Notes: generated from the sequence alone by a model not told the origin. A stretch of DNA of 64,000 bases from Methylomonas paludis (GCF_018734325.1 NZ_CP073754.1:2790001-2854000); one strand, 5' to 3'. Numbered from the stretch's first letter, positions 26,248-36,442 are shown. Numbers and translations: made by a program.

Positions 26248-29200
26248 ATGTACATTTCTGCAGATAGCCCCCCACTTTGCTATATCATTGGCAATGGGTC
26301 ATTTTTGATTCAATGTGCTGAAAGCTTGTTAAACAATAACATGCAGATTTTGGGTATTATTTCTAGTGACAACGCTGTGTGTGTCTGGGCAAACCGGCAT
26401 CATATTCCACTATTCGATATCAAGGACGGTCTGAATTCAATCCTGGCTCAGCAGCCTTTCGACTATTTGTTTAGTATTAATAACGCCGACACGATTTCAG
26501 TGGATCAACTTAGGATGACTGGATGCCTGGCAATTAACTTTCATGATGCGCCACTGCCCGAATATGCCGGTGTCAACACGACATCGTGGGGCATTCTTAA
26601 TGGCGAGAAAACCTGGAGTATTTGCTGGCATGTGTTGGAAGCTCGGATCAACGCCGGAGCAATTCTCAAACAAACCCGCTTTGCTGTAGAGGCCGACGAA
26701 ACGGCCTTTTCTCTAAACGGGAAATGCTATGGCGAGGGCATAACCGCTTTCTCCTCCTTAATCAATGAATTACTGAATGGTCAACTCCAAGCAATTGAGC
26801 AAGACTTAGGCAGGCGCCGGTTTTATACAGCAGAACAAAAACCCGAGTATGGGGCAATCATAGACTGGAGTCGGCCTGCACAAGAAATAGATGCCTTGGT
26901 GCGAGGACTGGATTTTGGTGTTTATCCAAATCCTATTGGTATGCCTAAACTAAGTATCGGCAATACTTTGTACACAGTACATAGTTTAAAGATTAGCCAA
27001 ATAGACACGACAGCCAAACCAGGAACACTGCTTGAGATTGCTGAGGATAAATTAAGAATAAGCTGTCTGGACGCCGAGGTGTACATAGGCAAACTGAAAA
27101 CCTTGCAAGGGCAGCCTTTGGTCATCAATGAGCTCGTCGCCCAACATCATCTGGACAGCGGCCTGCGTCTGGCCGGCCTCCAGCCTGAAACCATGGCATT
27201 ACTCAATGCATTGCAGACAAAAACAGCCAGATACGAAAAATTTTGGCTGGCGCGTTTGCACAGGCATCAGCCTTTGTACTTCCCGGCGCTATCTAGCACC
27301 CAGTTTATTGCCAGCCCCTTAGCCAGCATACCGTTGGCAATTCCTGCTACCGTACTGGAATACGTCAAAACCCAAGGATATAGCCTCCGGCTGGTATTAG
27401 AGAGCGCGTTTGTGATTTACCTTTGGCGAATAACCGGCAAACCCTGTTTCGATTTGGCCTATGTCCCTGCCGGATTGACGGAAATGACAACCGGGATGGG
27501 CAACTTTTTTTCACAACAATTGCCTTGGCGCATCAACTGCCGGCCTGAAGCAATGTTTGCTGATGTTTACCAAGATTTGGCTATGGTCCGACAAAAGCTA
27601 AACCATAGTCTGACATATCCCCTGGATTTAGTTGGCCGGCATCCCGATTTGGCCCAGCAAGCCGGCCAGGATGATTTCAAATCATTTGCCGCTATAATTG
27701 AAAGCAATCCGACAGCTATTCAGGATAATGGACTGGCGTTAGTCGTGCCTCTGGAACAGTATCAGCCGAACTCGACATTTGCCGCGGTGTACTTTGATCC
27801 GGCCAGAATTGCTGAGCCGGAAGCTGAGAATATTGTTGGGCGTTTACAGGCGTTTTTGACTAATTTGGCCATTGCACCGCAATTATCTGTTGCCGAACTG
27901 CCCTTACAAACCGAGCAGGAACGCCAGAAAATCCTCAAGCAATGGAACACCACTGATCAGCCCTACCCTGCACATCTTTGTATTCATGAGTGTTTTGAAG
28001 CCCAAGTAGCCGCCACACCGGATAGCATCGCCGTGATTTCAGGCCATCAACAGCTAAGCTATCGGGATTTGAATACGCGAGCCAATCGCATTGCCCGCTA
28101 CCTGAGGACAATGGGCGTCTGCCCTGATACCCGTGTTGCCATTTGCGCAGAACGCGGCTTGAACTTGATTGTTGGCATTTTGGCTATACTTAAAGCGGGT
28201 GGTGCCTATGTACCGCTAGATCCAAATTATCCGCATGATCGGATTGAGTTCATGTTACGGGATAGTCAGCCTCTGGTATTGCTCAGCGAAACCGCTAACA
28301 ATGCCGTCATTTCCGGACTAAGTGGTACGCTGCCGCTGGTCGACATTGGTGCTGCGGCCTCAGCCTGGGATGATCTGGATGACGCTAATCTGCCTAGGTC
28401 TGAAACAGGCCTTAAGCCGGAAAATCTGGCTTATATCATCTATACCTCCGGGTCCACCGGCAGACCCAAAGGCGTAATGATTGAACACCGCAGCCTTTGT
28501 AATCATATTCATTACATGCGACCCTATTACGAATACCTGCCGATAGCCGAAAACCGGATATTACAGTTTACTTCTATCAATTTCGATGTCTCGGCACAGG
28601 AAATCTTTGCTGCATTATTGTCCGGCTCAGCATTAGTGCTACTACCGCCCTACTGGCTGCCCGGCGCCGATGAATTTTGGAATTTGTGCCAGGAGTATCA
28701 AATTACGGTGGCGGTTTTACCTACCCTGTACTGGCGGAAATTAGTCAGTGAAATTGACAGGCAGTTTCCTGCACCCTTGCGCTGCATCATCATCGGCGGC
28801 GAAGCCATTACCCCTGACGCCCTGCAAAACTGGTTCAAACAGGATGCCAGGCCACGCTTGATCAGTTGTTATGGGCCAACAGAAACCTGTATCAATACAG
28901 CGATTTTCGAACCCGAAATCAACACCAACAGCGCTTATATGATAGGCCGCCCCACGGCAAATATGCGTATCTATATCCTTGATGAGCATCAGCAACCGGT
29001 ACCTACAGGTATGACTGGTGAGCTTTATATAGCCGGCATTGGAGTTGCACGGGGTTATCTGAACCGACCAGATCTGACTGCACAGCAATTTTTACCAGAC
29101 CCCTTTAGCGAAACAGCGGATGCTCGCCTTTATAAATCAGGTGACTTGGGCCGTTGGCAAGCCGACGGTAATATCGAATTTCTGGGCCGCAACGATCATC

Positions 29201-30561
29201 AGGTGAAAATTCGGGGCTTCCGCATTGAATTGGGCGAAGTTGAAAGCGCCTTATTGCAACATCCTGATGTGAGGGAAGCTTTGGTGATGACACGAACAGA
29301 TGAGGCCGGCACGCAGCTTATCGCTTATTTTTGTAGCAGCAAAAACATCACCACCGAAATATTACGCCAGCATCTGTCCTCTATGCTGCCGGAATACATG
29401 GTGCCGGCTGTTTATGTAGAACTGGCAACAATGCCGTCTACGCCCAACGGCAAGCTTGACCGCAACGCTTTGCCTGCACCAAGCAGCACGAGCCATGCTG
29501 TTGATCATTACCAAATGCCGGCCGGCGAAACTGAAATTCTGCTTGAACAAATCTGGTGCAAGTTGTTGAAAGTGGACAAGGTAAGCAGGCATGACAACTT
29601 TTTTGAACTGGGCGGCCATTCATTGATGGCTATTAGTATGCTAAGCAAAATTGAAAGAGTTTTCCAATTCAAGCTTCCGGTAGCGACGGTATTTCATTCC
29701 CCCACTCTTGCTGAAATGGCGGAAGTGCTAAATGGTCAACAGCAACCAAGCAGTTTTTTTTCGATTGTACCGGTTCAAAAAGCCGATTCTGACCCGGTTA
29801 TTTTCTGGATCGAATATTTCAAGGGCTGCTATAAAGTCATCAGAGATCTGGATTTGAAATTACCGGTTTTCGGTTTACGTTACGGGATAGGGGCAGCTCA
29901 AAGCAACAACCTAAGCCTACCCACCTCTGTCGAGGCTTTGGCGGCTCATTATCTTGAGCAGATATTGCTGGTTCAACCAATTGGCCCATATCATTTGGTG
30001 GGACATTCTTTCGGCGGGCTGGTCGGATTTGAAATTGCCCAACAATTGATAAGGCGCGGCGAAACTGTGGCATGGCTATGCATGATCGATACCAAACCAA
30101 ACAATCTGGCATCGCTGCACGTCAGCTTTAAAACCAAGTTGGCTAATCTACGCAAAGCTCCTTTTAATCAGCAGTGCAAACAGTCAAGCCAATGGCTGCT
30201 GACATTGGTGAAGCGTTTGAAGTATTTTTTTATTCATCCGGTTTACGATCCCTATCATTTTTCGCCTGAATTAATAAACCCTTTAATTAAAGCCTATGTT
30301 ATCAAGGAGTATCCAGGCCGGATTACGTTTGTCAAGGCATTGATCAGTGATAGTCTGACCCGACCTATACAGCCTTTTGAAAACGGATGGCGAAAAATAT
30401 GCCCATCTGTTGATTTATATGAGATTCAAGGCAATCACTATTCTATTCTGGAGGATGGCAGCCAATTGCTGGCCAAGGTGATTTCGAAAACATTAAAACT
30501 TGGTCAAAAAAAACCATTATCTCAGCTCATCCCTGTGATGGATGATGACGAGATGGCTTAA
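26248..30561 (+). CDS. Single-module NRPS: formyltransferase-like, partial C, A, PCP, TE
   Basis: 1437 residues. Residues 1-310 resemble a methionyl-tRNA/ArnA formyltransferase, with Asn97 and His99 in NFHDAPLPEYAG, but the catalytic Asp 36 residues after the His is Asn135 (ARINAG). Residues 330-560 look like only the C-terminal half of a condensation domain; no HHxxxDG motif is present. The adenylation domain (about 580-1060) has YIIYTSGSTGRPKG, INFDVSAQEIF and CYGPTET; the read-off specificity code is D-V-Q-V-I-G-C-I-N, not one I can assign. PCP: FFELGGHSLMA near 1120. Thioesterase: GHSFGG near 1252, later Asp in MIDTK and His in GNHYSIL. It would activate, load and release one amino acid; partners are not in the window. 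Confidence 0.88.
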   Translation: MYISADSPPLCYIIGNGSFLIQCAESLLNNNMQILGIISSDNAVCVWANRHHIPLFDIKDGLNSILAQQPFDYLFSINNADTISVDQLRMTGCLAINFHDAPLPEYAGVNTTSWGILNGEKTWSICWHVLEARINAGAILKQTRFAVEADETAFSLNGKCYGEGITAFSSLINELLNGQLQAIEQDLGRRRFYTAEQKPEYGAIIDWSRPAQEIDALVRGLDFGVYPNPIGMPKLSIGNTLYTVHSLKISQIDTTAKPGTLLEIAEDKLRISCLDAEVYIGKLKTLQGQPLVINELVAQHHLDSGLRLAGLQPETMALLNALQTKTARYEKFWLARLHRHQPLYFPALSSTQFIASPLASIPLAIPATVLEYVKTQGYSLRLVLESAFVIYLWRITGKPCFDLAYVPAGLTEMTTGMGNFFSQQLPWRINCRPEAMFADVYQDLAMVRQKLNHSLTYPLDLVGRHPDLAQQAGQDDFKSFAAIIESNPTAIQDNGLALVVPLEQYQPNSTFAAVYFDPARIAEPEAENIVGRLQAFLTNLAIAPQLSVAELPLQTEQERQKILKQWNTTDQPYPAHLCIHECFEAQVAATPDSIAVISGHQQLSYRDLNTRANRIARYLRTMGVCPDTRVAICAERGLNLIVGILAILKAGGAYVPLDPNYPHDRIEFMLRDSQPLVLLSETANNAVISGLSGTLPLVDIGAAASAWDDLDDANLPRSETGLKPENLAYIIYTSGSTGRPKGVMIEHRSLCNHIHYMRPYYEYLPIAENRILQFTSINFDVSAQEIFAALLSGSALVLLPPYWLPGADEFWNLCQEYQITVAVLPTLYWRKLVSEIDRQFPAPLRCIIIGGEAITPDALQNWFKQDARPRLISCYGPTETCINTAIFEPEINTNSAYMIGRPTANMRIYILDEHQQPVPTGMTGELYIAGIGVARGYLNRPDLTAQQFLPDPFSETADARLYKSGDLGRWQADGNIEFLGRNDHQVKIRGFRIELGEVESALLQHPDVREALVMTRTDEAGTQLIAYFCSSKNITTEILRQHLSSMLPEYMVPAVYVELATMPSTPNGKLDRNALPAPSSTSHAVDHYQMPAGETEILLEQIWCKLLKVDKVSRHDNFFELGGHSLMAISMLSKIERVFQFKLPVATVFHSPTLAEMAEVLNGQQQPSSFFSIVPVQKADSDPVIFWIEYFKGCYKVIRDLDLKLPVFGLRYGIGAAQSNNLSLPTSVEALAAHYLEQILLVQPIGPYHLVGHSFGGLVGFEIAQQLIRRGETVAWLCMIDTKPNNLASLHVSFKTKLANLRKAPFNQQCKQSSQWLLTLVKRLKYFFIHPVYDPYHFSPELINPLIKAYVIKEYPGRITFVKALISDSLTRPIQPFENGWRKICPSVDLYEIQGNHYSILEDGSQLLAKVISKTLKLGQKKPLSQLIPVMDDDEMA

Positions 30562-30674
30562 CTTAGCAGCGGGAATTTATCCATTATGGCCTGGATGTAA
30601 CAATCCTGAATTGGGGCCTTAAGTAGCTGAATATCAAAATATTCTGCTTATTCAAGCAGCTATAGACTTAGATT

Positions 30675-30705
30675 GATGGGTTACACGCTACCGAGCTAAC
30701 CCATC
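30675..30705. repeat. Dispersed hairpin repeat, copy 2
   Basis: Perfect 9-bp stem GATGGGTTA / TAACCCATC around CACGCTACCGAGC, followed by CTACC. It closely matches 25801-25831, same orientation, so the NRPS gene is bracketed by two copies. It has no U-tract, so it is not a standard terminator. Confidence 0.65.
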
Positions 30706-30745
30706 CTACCCGGATTGGAACGCAAAAATGTAACCTGCCCCCATT

Positions 30746-32311
30746 TTATAGCACGACTAGTTCTGGGGGGATGCGTTGCATGAATATTTTTCGGTAGGCT
30801 TCGGCTTTGCGGACCTGCAGGCTTTCCAGCGGGTTGTAATCGTCGGTAATGATGATGCCGTTGGTGTCGGTCATAGCGTATTCGTGGTCCAACAACCAGG
30901 TTATGCGTTTGTCGGGGCGATCTTTATCCAAGGTCAAGGGCTGACGGGAGGCCAGGAAGATGAAATCGGTAAATTCACTTTTTTCGGTGACAAACACCCG
31001 GATATTCGGCAACAGGCTAGCCAGGGTTTTATAGACGGAGGTAACGGCGTTTGCCCCTTCGCCTTGAGTAAAACCGACATAATTTAAGGCCAGAATGCCA
31101 TCGTCGCTGAGCATATTACTTAAATCCCTGAGCATTTCCACGGTTAACATGTGTACCGGTTCAGTGCCGCCGGTAAAGCAGTCATGAATGATGAAGTCGT
31201 AGTGTTTGTGGATTTTTTTAATTTCGTAACGGGCATCGCCAACCATGAAATCACCGGTGGGCTGGAAATTAAAATAACGGACGGCAGCATCGGCCACCAC
31301 CGGGTCGATCTCTATGGTATCGGTAGCCAGACCTTTGGCTTTTAGATCGCGCGCCACATGACCGCCACCCAAACCTATCAATAATGCCTGCTTGGCGGCG
31401 GGACGAAACAAGGCCGGCACCATACCCAGAATGGCCTGGTACCCCAACAAACTATAGCCGTGAGCAATTTCCATGGCGCTAAGCACGGATGAGTCGGATA
31501 GCAGCAGCCGGAAACCTTTGCGTTGATCATCGACTACCCGCACCCAACCGTAGATACTTTCCTGCTGCAGCAAAACTTTGAAACCATTGGCCGGACGAAC
31601 CGGTGCGGCATAACCGTTAGCGGCAAGAATGCTGGTCAACACAACGGCAATACAAACCGGCAAGGTAGACCAGGGTTTGGCAAAGCCGGCTTTATCATTG
31701 AGCAACAAGAATACAGCCAACAACAATAACAACAGGCTTAGGTAAAAGATGATGGCACGGGTGCCGAACTGGGGCAGTAAATAAAAAGCCAGTAATAAGG
31801 TAGCGGCCACACTGCCGGCAGTGCTGACTGCGTACACGGAGCCTACGGCCCGGCCTATACCCCGCAAGTCGCCGGCAGCCAATTTGATGGCAAACGGCCC
31901 GACCATGGCCAAGGCCGTAAGCGGCAAGCTGAATATCAGTAGCGCACTGACAAAAGCACCCAGCCGCATTCCCAGCGGATTGGTGAGTTCCAGGATCGGG
32001 CTGCTGATAAAGGGCAGACCAGCGGTACTTAGCGCCGCGATTAAGATGATATGTACCAAGCGTAATTGCGGATAACGATCGGCACTGAATCCTCCAAAAT
32101 AATAGCCTATGGCCAGGGCAATCATGGTCACGGAAATCAATGCGGTCCACACATAAAGACTGACACCGTAATACGGGGCAATGATGCGGGTACCCAGCAA
32201 TTCCAGGATCATCACTGCACCGCCGCTGATGCTGACGGTAACAAATAATAAGAGGGTTTGGTAGGCCACGGGACGGGAAAGCACAAGCGGATTAACCGGG
32301 GATTTTTTCAT
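30746..32311 (-). CDS. Membrane-anchored spermidine synthase-like protein
   Basis: 521 residues. The N-terminal half has about six or seven transmembrane helices (LLFVTVSISGGAVMILELLGT, ALISVTMIALAIGYYFGG and others). The C-terminal half has the aminopropyltransferase/methyltransferase fold: LLIGLGGGHVARDLKAKG, TIEIDPVVADAA, VGDARYEI and IHDCFTGGTEP. Proteins of this fused type are usually labelled spermidine synthase, but the catalytic role in polyamine synthesis is rarely shown. It is the last gene of the minus-strand block that also has the barrel, lipoprotein and PEP-CTERM genes, 48 bases after the barrel gene, so a role in that envelope system is possible. Confidence 0.8.
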   Translation of the reverse strand: MKKSPVNPLVLSRPVAYQTLLLFVTVSISGGAVMILELLGTRIIAPYYGVSLYVWTALISVTMIALAIGYYFGGFSADRYPQLRLVHIILIAALSTAGLPFISSPILELTNPLGMRLGAFVSALLIFSLPLTALAMVGPFAIKLAAGDLRGIGRAVGSVYAVSTAGSVAATLLLAFYLLPQFGTRAIIFYLSLLLLLLAVFLLLNDKAGFAKPWSTLPVCIAVVLTSILAANGYAAPVRPANGFKVLLQQESIYGWVRVVDDQRKGFRLLLSDSSVLSAMEIAHGYSLLGYQAILGMVPALFRPAAKQALLIGLGGGHVARDLKAKGLATDTIEIDPVVADAAVRYFNFQPTGDFMVGDARYEIKKIHKHYDFIIHDCFTGGTEPVHMLTVEMLRDLSNMLSDDGILALNYVGFTQGEGANAVTSVYKTLASLLPNIRVFVTEKSEFTDFIFLASRQPLTLDKDRPDKRITWLLDHEYAMTDTNGIIITDDYNPLESLQVRKAEAYRKIFMQRIPPELVVL

Positions 32312-32359
32312 AATCTATATTTTGTTAAGGCGGAAATACCGGTCTGCATAGACCGGAAC

Positions 32360-35149
32360 TTAAAACATATAATTCCAGGTAGCAGAGAAGGCACCAGTGC
32401 GTTCAAGCTGGTAACCGTTGACATAATCTTTGACCGGTTGTAACCATTCAATATTTAAACTATGGCCGGCAAAGTTGCCGCGAGGCACCATGATATTCAT
32501 GCCGATACCGATATCCCAGTAATGTCCACCGTAATTTTGGGCATAATCGACGGTGGAGACGTTCATGTGACCATTCTGGTTGATGTTGCCGGTGGGTATT
32601 TCGCTGGCGATAATCTGGTATAAGTCGCCGCGTATTTTGTTTTGCTGGGTGTAAACACCGCGCACACTGGTGGATAACCAGTCAAACAGCTTATAGCCAC
32701 CCCAGGCAGTGGATTGGTATTGGTCACCCAAGGCATAGCCAGAGCTGTTGCGGTTTTGCAATCGATTCACCGAACTAAGCTGCAGACCCCAGAAAGCCTG
32801 ATCGAACCGGCCGGTATAGGTGAGGCTGGGCTTGAAATCCCAGGTGCCGCTGCCGGGCATCATGCCGATATCCTGGAGAATATTCAGGTTGACGTTATAG
32901 ACCTGACCACCGCTGCCAACGACCGCTGTAGTAATACGATTATGCACTTCAGAAACACTGCCGGTGGGCGCACTGCCGCCCAGACCAATATGCAGGTGAT
33001 GATTAGGATCATCATAAAGTTTAATCAGTGCAGTCATAAAGGTATCACCCAGATCAAACACGCTGTGGTGCATTTGCGAATAGATAGAGGCGGTGTCTGT
33101 CGCATTGTGTTTTTCTGTATAGTCACCGTTCATGGTGTAATACGGGGTGCGCAAATCAGTACTCATATTCATTTGCATATCCACCAATTGCGGCATGACC
33201 ATCAGATTCAGCCAGTCGGTAGGCGCATACATGATATCCAGCATGTGCATGCCCATAAACATATTGGTGGGTTTGACCAGACAACCGGATTCGGTGAATT
33301 TGTGTGGGCCGGTGATGTGACCGTAACCGGGACAGGCATCGCCCAACACTTGTTGGGCCGTTGGTGCCGTAGCGCCTTTGGGTAAGCGGATAATATACTG
33401 GTGGGCGAGTTGGGCATCGCTGACTGCATCGCTGCCGTGCAGCATAGTGCCTTCCTGACCACTATACATATAACGGTAGCCCAGCATAATCTGGCCGGTT
33501 TGTTCGAGCATGTGACCGAACATCACTCCTGCCGGTAGCGGAGTGTGCTGATGCTGATGCTGGTGGTGATGCTGGTGCGGATTGTCGCCAAACAGGCTAT
33601 CCAGCACATTGCCCTCACCTTCCAGTAAGCTACCGGGCGCAGACAGATCGATATTAACCCCGGCATGCGCCAGATAATAGCTGTAATCGGCATAGTTGCC
33701 GCTGCCGCCGCCACCCAGTTTCAGATCACCCTGATGGCTGTAATATTCAATGCCGGCATCCAGTTTGACACCTTTGCTGATTTGTTTGGCAAAGCTGATG
33801 CCGCCGTTGATGGCACCAAAGGCTGACAGACGGTAATCACTGGAATAATGATGGTCGGCACGCGGCGCCAGGAAATACGGGGCAAAAAAATCGGCCTGAG
33901 ATTGTGAGTAATAGCGAATGCTGGGAATGGCGGTAATACCAAATGGCAGCCCTTGATACCATTTGAATTCAAAGGTGTGGGCATTGATATTCCAGTCGTC
34001 GTGATAAAACCGGTAATCAAAATGTAATGAGGCATCCAAGTTCGGCAGGTAATGGTTGAGGCCATTCACCACCGAAAACTGGTTACGCTGATCGGGGCGA
34101 TTTTCTCTGAACAGTTCCGGACCAACAATCTCCAGCGGAGTGATGGCGTTCCAGTTTATCGAGCCGAGATTGTTCTGGTTATCACTGATATAAGCATATT
34201 CGGTCGGGGTAATCTCGCCTCTGACATATACGGTTTTATAGGGATTACTCAAAAATCCGGATTGATTGGTATAGTTGGTACTAAGGTTGTATAAGGTGTT
34301 TTTACCCAATACCTGACTCACGCCAAGGTTTAAGCCGTTAAACACGCTATTGGCATTAAGCAGAGCATAATTGGTGCAATCGCTGATAGTGCAATCCGCC
34401 GGATGAATATGGCCGAGACCGACATCCGCCGGACTGTGGTTATGACCCTGATTGCGAAAAATAGCATTGCGGGTAATGTTATACCCGGCACTAAGTGTGG
34501 TTTGTTTATTATTGAATTCGTGGCTGAAATTAATCGCCCCAAAATTGGATAAATAATCCGGCTCATCAGACAAACCACCGGAGATGCCTAGTGTGGAATT
34601 ATCCATATAATATTTCATGGATAACACCGGCTGAGTACGGGTTTCCAGTGGTTGAGTCTGGAAGCGCTGCACTGTAGCAGTGCCGGCGGGTACCATACTA
34701 TCCAGCAAGGTGGTATAAGCTTTGACTTTATCACCACCGCTGGCGTTCAGAGCATCCTGATAAGTCTGAAATTTTTCCAGGCCTTCACCGGTAATCGACT
34801 GGGCGGATACAGCAGAAGCCGCCGAGATTAAATCGGCCACACCGCCACCATTGGCCAAGGTTTGGTTAGTCATGGTTTGCGGGACATTCCAGGCCGGAGA
34901 GGCACCGGAATAGGTATCCCTATCCAGGCTGAAAGCAAATTCCAACCTTTCGGTCAGCGGTACCAGTCCATCGGCATGATAGATCTGCACCTGCATACGC
35001 TGATCGCTTTCCTGATAATAACCATAGGCAGTACTGCCGGTGGCAAGCAGACTGGGAGTAGCGGCCCGCACATCCATACCCGGCAGGCATAGTGCTGCTG
35101 AGGTTAGCGCATACAAGGTACGACTTTTATCCTGCTTAGTTACAGCCAC
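32360..35149 (-). CDS. DUF3570-type outer-membrane barrel protein with His-rich loop
   Basis: About 929 residues. The start is uncertain: only GTG codons are available; 35149 is preceded by GGGGG at 5 bases and overlaps the lipoprotein stop, while 35191 is the furthest upstream. A signal-like stretch (TLYALTSAALCLPGMDVRA) leads to a very long, aromatic, strand-rich body with a C-terminal Phe (WNYMF), typical of an outer-membrane barrel. A loop near residue 530 reads NPHQHHHQHQHQHTP, and more His/Met clusters follow (MHMLDIMY, DMQMNMSTD), suggesting metal binding. It follows the DUF4266-type lipoprotein, the arrangement I know for DUF3570 proteins. The function of the family is not established. 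Confidence 0.75.
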   Translation of the reverse strand: MAVTKQDKSRTLYALTSAALCLPGMDVRAATPSLLATGSTAYGYYQESDQRMQVQIYHADGLVPLTERLEFAFSLDRDTYSGASPAWNVPQTMTNQTLANGGGVADLISAASAVSAQSITGEGLEKFQTYQDALNASGGDKVKAYTTLLDSMVPAGTATVQRFQTQPLETRTQPVLSMKYYMDNSTLGISGGLSDEPDYLSNFGAINFSHEFNNKQTTLSAGYNITRNAIFRNQGHNHSPADVGLGHIHPADCTISDCTNYALLNANSVFNGLNLGVSQVLGKNTLYNLSTNYTNQSGFLSNPYKTVYVRGEITPTEYAYISDNQNNLGSINWNAITPLEIVGPELFRENRPDQRNQFSVVNGLNHYLPNLDASLHFDYRFYHDDWNINAHTFEFKWYQGLPFGITAIPSIRYYSQSQADFFAPYFLAPRADHHYSSDYRLSAFGAINGGISFAKQISKGVKLDAGIEYYSHQGDLKLGGGGSGNYADYSYYLAHAGVNIDLSAPGSLLEGEGNVLDSLFGDNPHQHHHQHQHQHTPLPAGVMFGHMLEQTGQIMLGYRYMYSGQEGTMLHGSDAVSDAQLAHQYIIRLPKGATAPTAQQVLGDACPGYGHITGPHKFTESGCLVKPTNMFMGMHMLDIMYAPTDWLNLMVMPQLVDMQMNMSTDLRTPYYTMNGDYTEKHNATDTASIYSQMHHSVFDLGDTFMTALIKLYDDPNHHLHIGLGGSAPTGSVSEVHNRITTAVVGSGGQVYNVNLNILQDIGMMPGSGTWDFKPSLTYTGRFDQAFWGLQLSSVNRLQNRNSSGYALGDQYQSTAWGGYKLFDWLSTSVRGVYTQQNKIRGDLYQIIASEIPTGNINQNGHMNVSTVDYAQNYGGHYWDIGIGMNIMVPRGNFAGHSLNIEWLQPVKDYVNGYQLERTGAFSATWNYMF

Positions 35150-35363
35150 AGCCACCCCCACTGCTGACCCGGCTGCCTTGTGCCGCCTCACGGCTGGTAA
35201 AGATATGGTCGCGAATATGGGTTAAATTGGGATTGGGATCCAGGGCCATGTTCGGTTTGGCCAAATTGCCCCGTTGCCAAGGCGCAACTTCACTGCAACC
35301 CGGTAAGATGCAGGTGATACTGATCAGTATTAAAGCCTTTATCAGGCAGGGGTAAACTCGCAA
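35136..35363 (-). CDS. Small DUF4266-type lipoprotein ending GGGCGCN
   Basis: 75 residues starting at TTG (35363) with AGAGGAA as a good ribosome-binding site. A lipobox ILPGC puts the acylated Cys at residue 23. The mature peptide has VAPWQRGNLAKPNMALDPNP, an SREAAQGSR segment and the Cys-rich end SGGGCGCN, the pattern of DUF4266 lipoproteins. Only about 50 residues remain after processing. It overlaps the start of the DUF3570-type barrel gene, indicating a tightly coupled pair. The two C-terminal cysteines could bind a metal or carry a modification; this is inference. Confidence 0.8.
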   Translation of the reverse strand: MRVYPCLIKALILISITCILPGCSEVAPWQRGNLAKPNMALDPNPNLTHIRDHIFTSREAAQGSRVSSGGGCGCN

Positions 35364-35581
35364 GATTTGTTCCTCTATCGCTTGTGCATCATGCCACCAA
35401 CCGGAAATGCAAAATCCAGGCTATACCTGGATTGCTAAAAACACCGGCCATTTAAGGTTTGATCTATATTTTTATGACTGGATTAACCGTTTGATTTGAC
35501 CAAAATCCCGCTGGGTTGGGTGAACACATAAAGTAAGCCCACCCTACCGAACAAAACAATTATTTTCATTTGTCGATTTGT

Positions 35582-36442
35582 TCAGATTTTGCGGCGATTC
35601 AAACCGAGCATCCCTACCAAGCCGCTGAGGAAAAGCCAGGTGGCGGAAGGTAAAGGCACTGCGGCAACAACACTGCTGAAAGCAACGGTGCCTAATATAT
35701 CGGAGGTTGTACCGCCGGCAGTGCCGCCGCCAGCGGCTATGGTGTAATCACCGGCCGGCAGCAGATAATGTGACAAGCTGACAGAATTGCCGTTTGTTGG
35801 GTCGACATGGGTGATATATTTAATGACACTCCAGTCACCAGCAGCGATGGCTTCGGCTAAGGAAGTAGCGTTACAGACTCCGCCAGGCTGGGATACGCAA
35901 AAGGTATCGGCATTGGCATTGGCCATACTCCAGTCACCCAGGGCATTGAATTGGCCATGATAGGTAATATTCTGGGTATCTCTGAGCGGTGAGATATTGC
36001 CGTTGGCATCGGTAGCCACACCGTTATCGGTCAAAGAGGCGTCTTTTACTGTGGTGTGAGTCGCTAGATTGAGATGAGCCGGGTTTAATGGATCGGTCTT
36101 GGTATCATCATGAGCATCTTCAGGCAGCAGACCTGAATAGACGCTGAAAGCAGGATTTAATTGACCGGTGTTTTCAGTGTCGCTGAAATTGATGTTGACA
36201 TAGGAGGCTTCTGTCAAATGAAACTTGAAGAATACCCCACCAGCCAATTCGTGACTGTCGCCCAGGGTAGGCTGGGTGCCGTTATACCAACCATAATTGT
36301 AGAAAGTTTCATCATCGTAGGACTGCCCGGCGCCATTGACAAACAGATTGGCGCTTAAATCGAAATAGGCCACATGAGCAACAACCGGGCCGGCTGCTAG
36401 CGCCAATACCCCTATCATCAACAATCGCTTGAAATAATTCAT
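35582..36442 (-). CDS. PEP-CTERM surface protein C with mature N-terminal His
   Basis: 286 residues, AGGA 7 bases before ATG. Signal peptide ends PVVA, so the mature protein begins HVAYFDLSANLFVNGAG. The body is polar, Asn/Asp/Thr-rich and includes DPLNPAHLNLATH and YHGQFNALGDW. The C-terminus has the exosortase sorting signal VPLPSATWLFLSGLVGMLG plus NRRKI. It shares the DPLNP, GQFNALG and HVxYxDL segments with the protein at 37899-39038, so they are paralogs. Third of three PEP-CTERM genes in a row on this strand. No enzyme fold was recognised; a surface role with metal binding at the N-terminal His is speculative. Confidence 0.78.
   Translation of the reverse strand: MNYFKRLLMIGVLALAAGPVVAHVAYFDLSANLFVNGAGQSYDDETFYNYGWYNGTQPTLGDSHELAGGVFFKFHLTEASYVNINFSDTENTGQLNPAFSVYSGLLPEDAHDDTKTDPLNPAHLNLATHTTVKDASLTDNGVATDANGNISPLRDTQNITYHGQFNALGDWSMANANADTFCVSQPGGVCNATSLAEAIAAGDWSVIKYITHVDPTNGNSVSLSHYLLPAGDYTIAAGGGTAGGTTSDILGTVAFSSVVAAVPLPSATWLFLSGLVGMLGLNRRKI

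Noticed and set aside
32714-33385. 223-codon frame antisense to the DUF3570-type gene
   Set aside because: Shadow of a highly repetitive coding strand; no start signal or family similarity.
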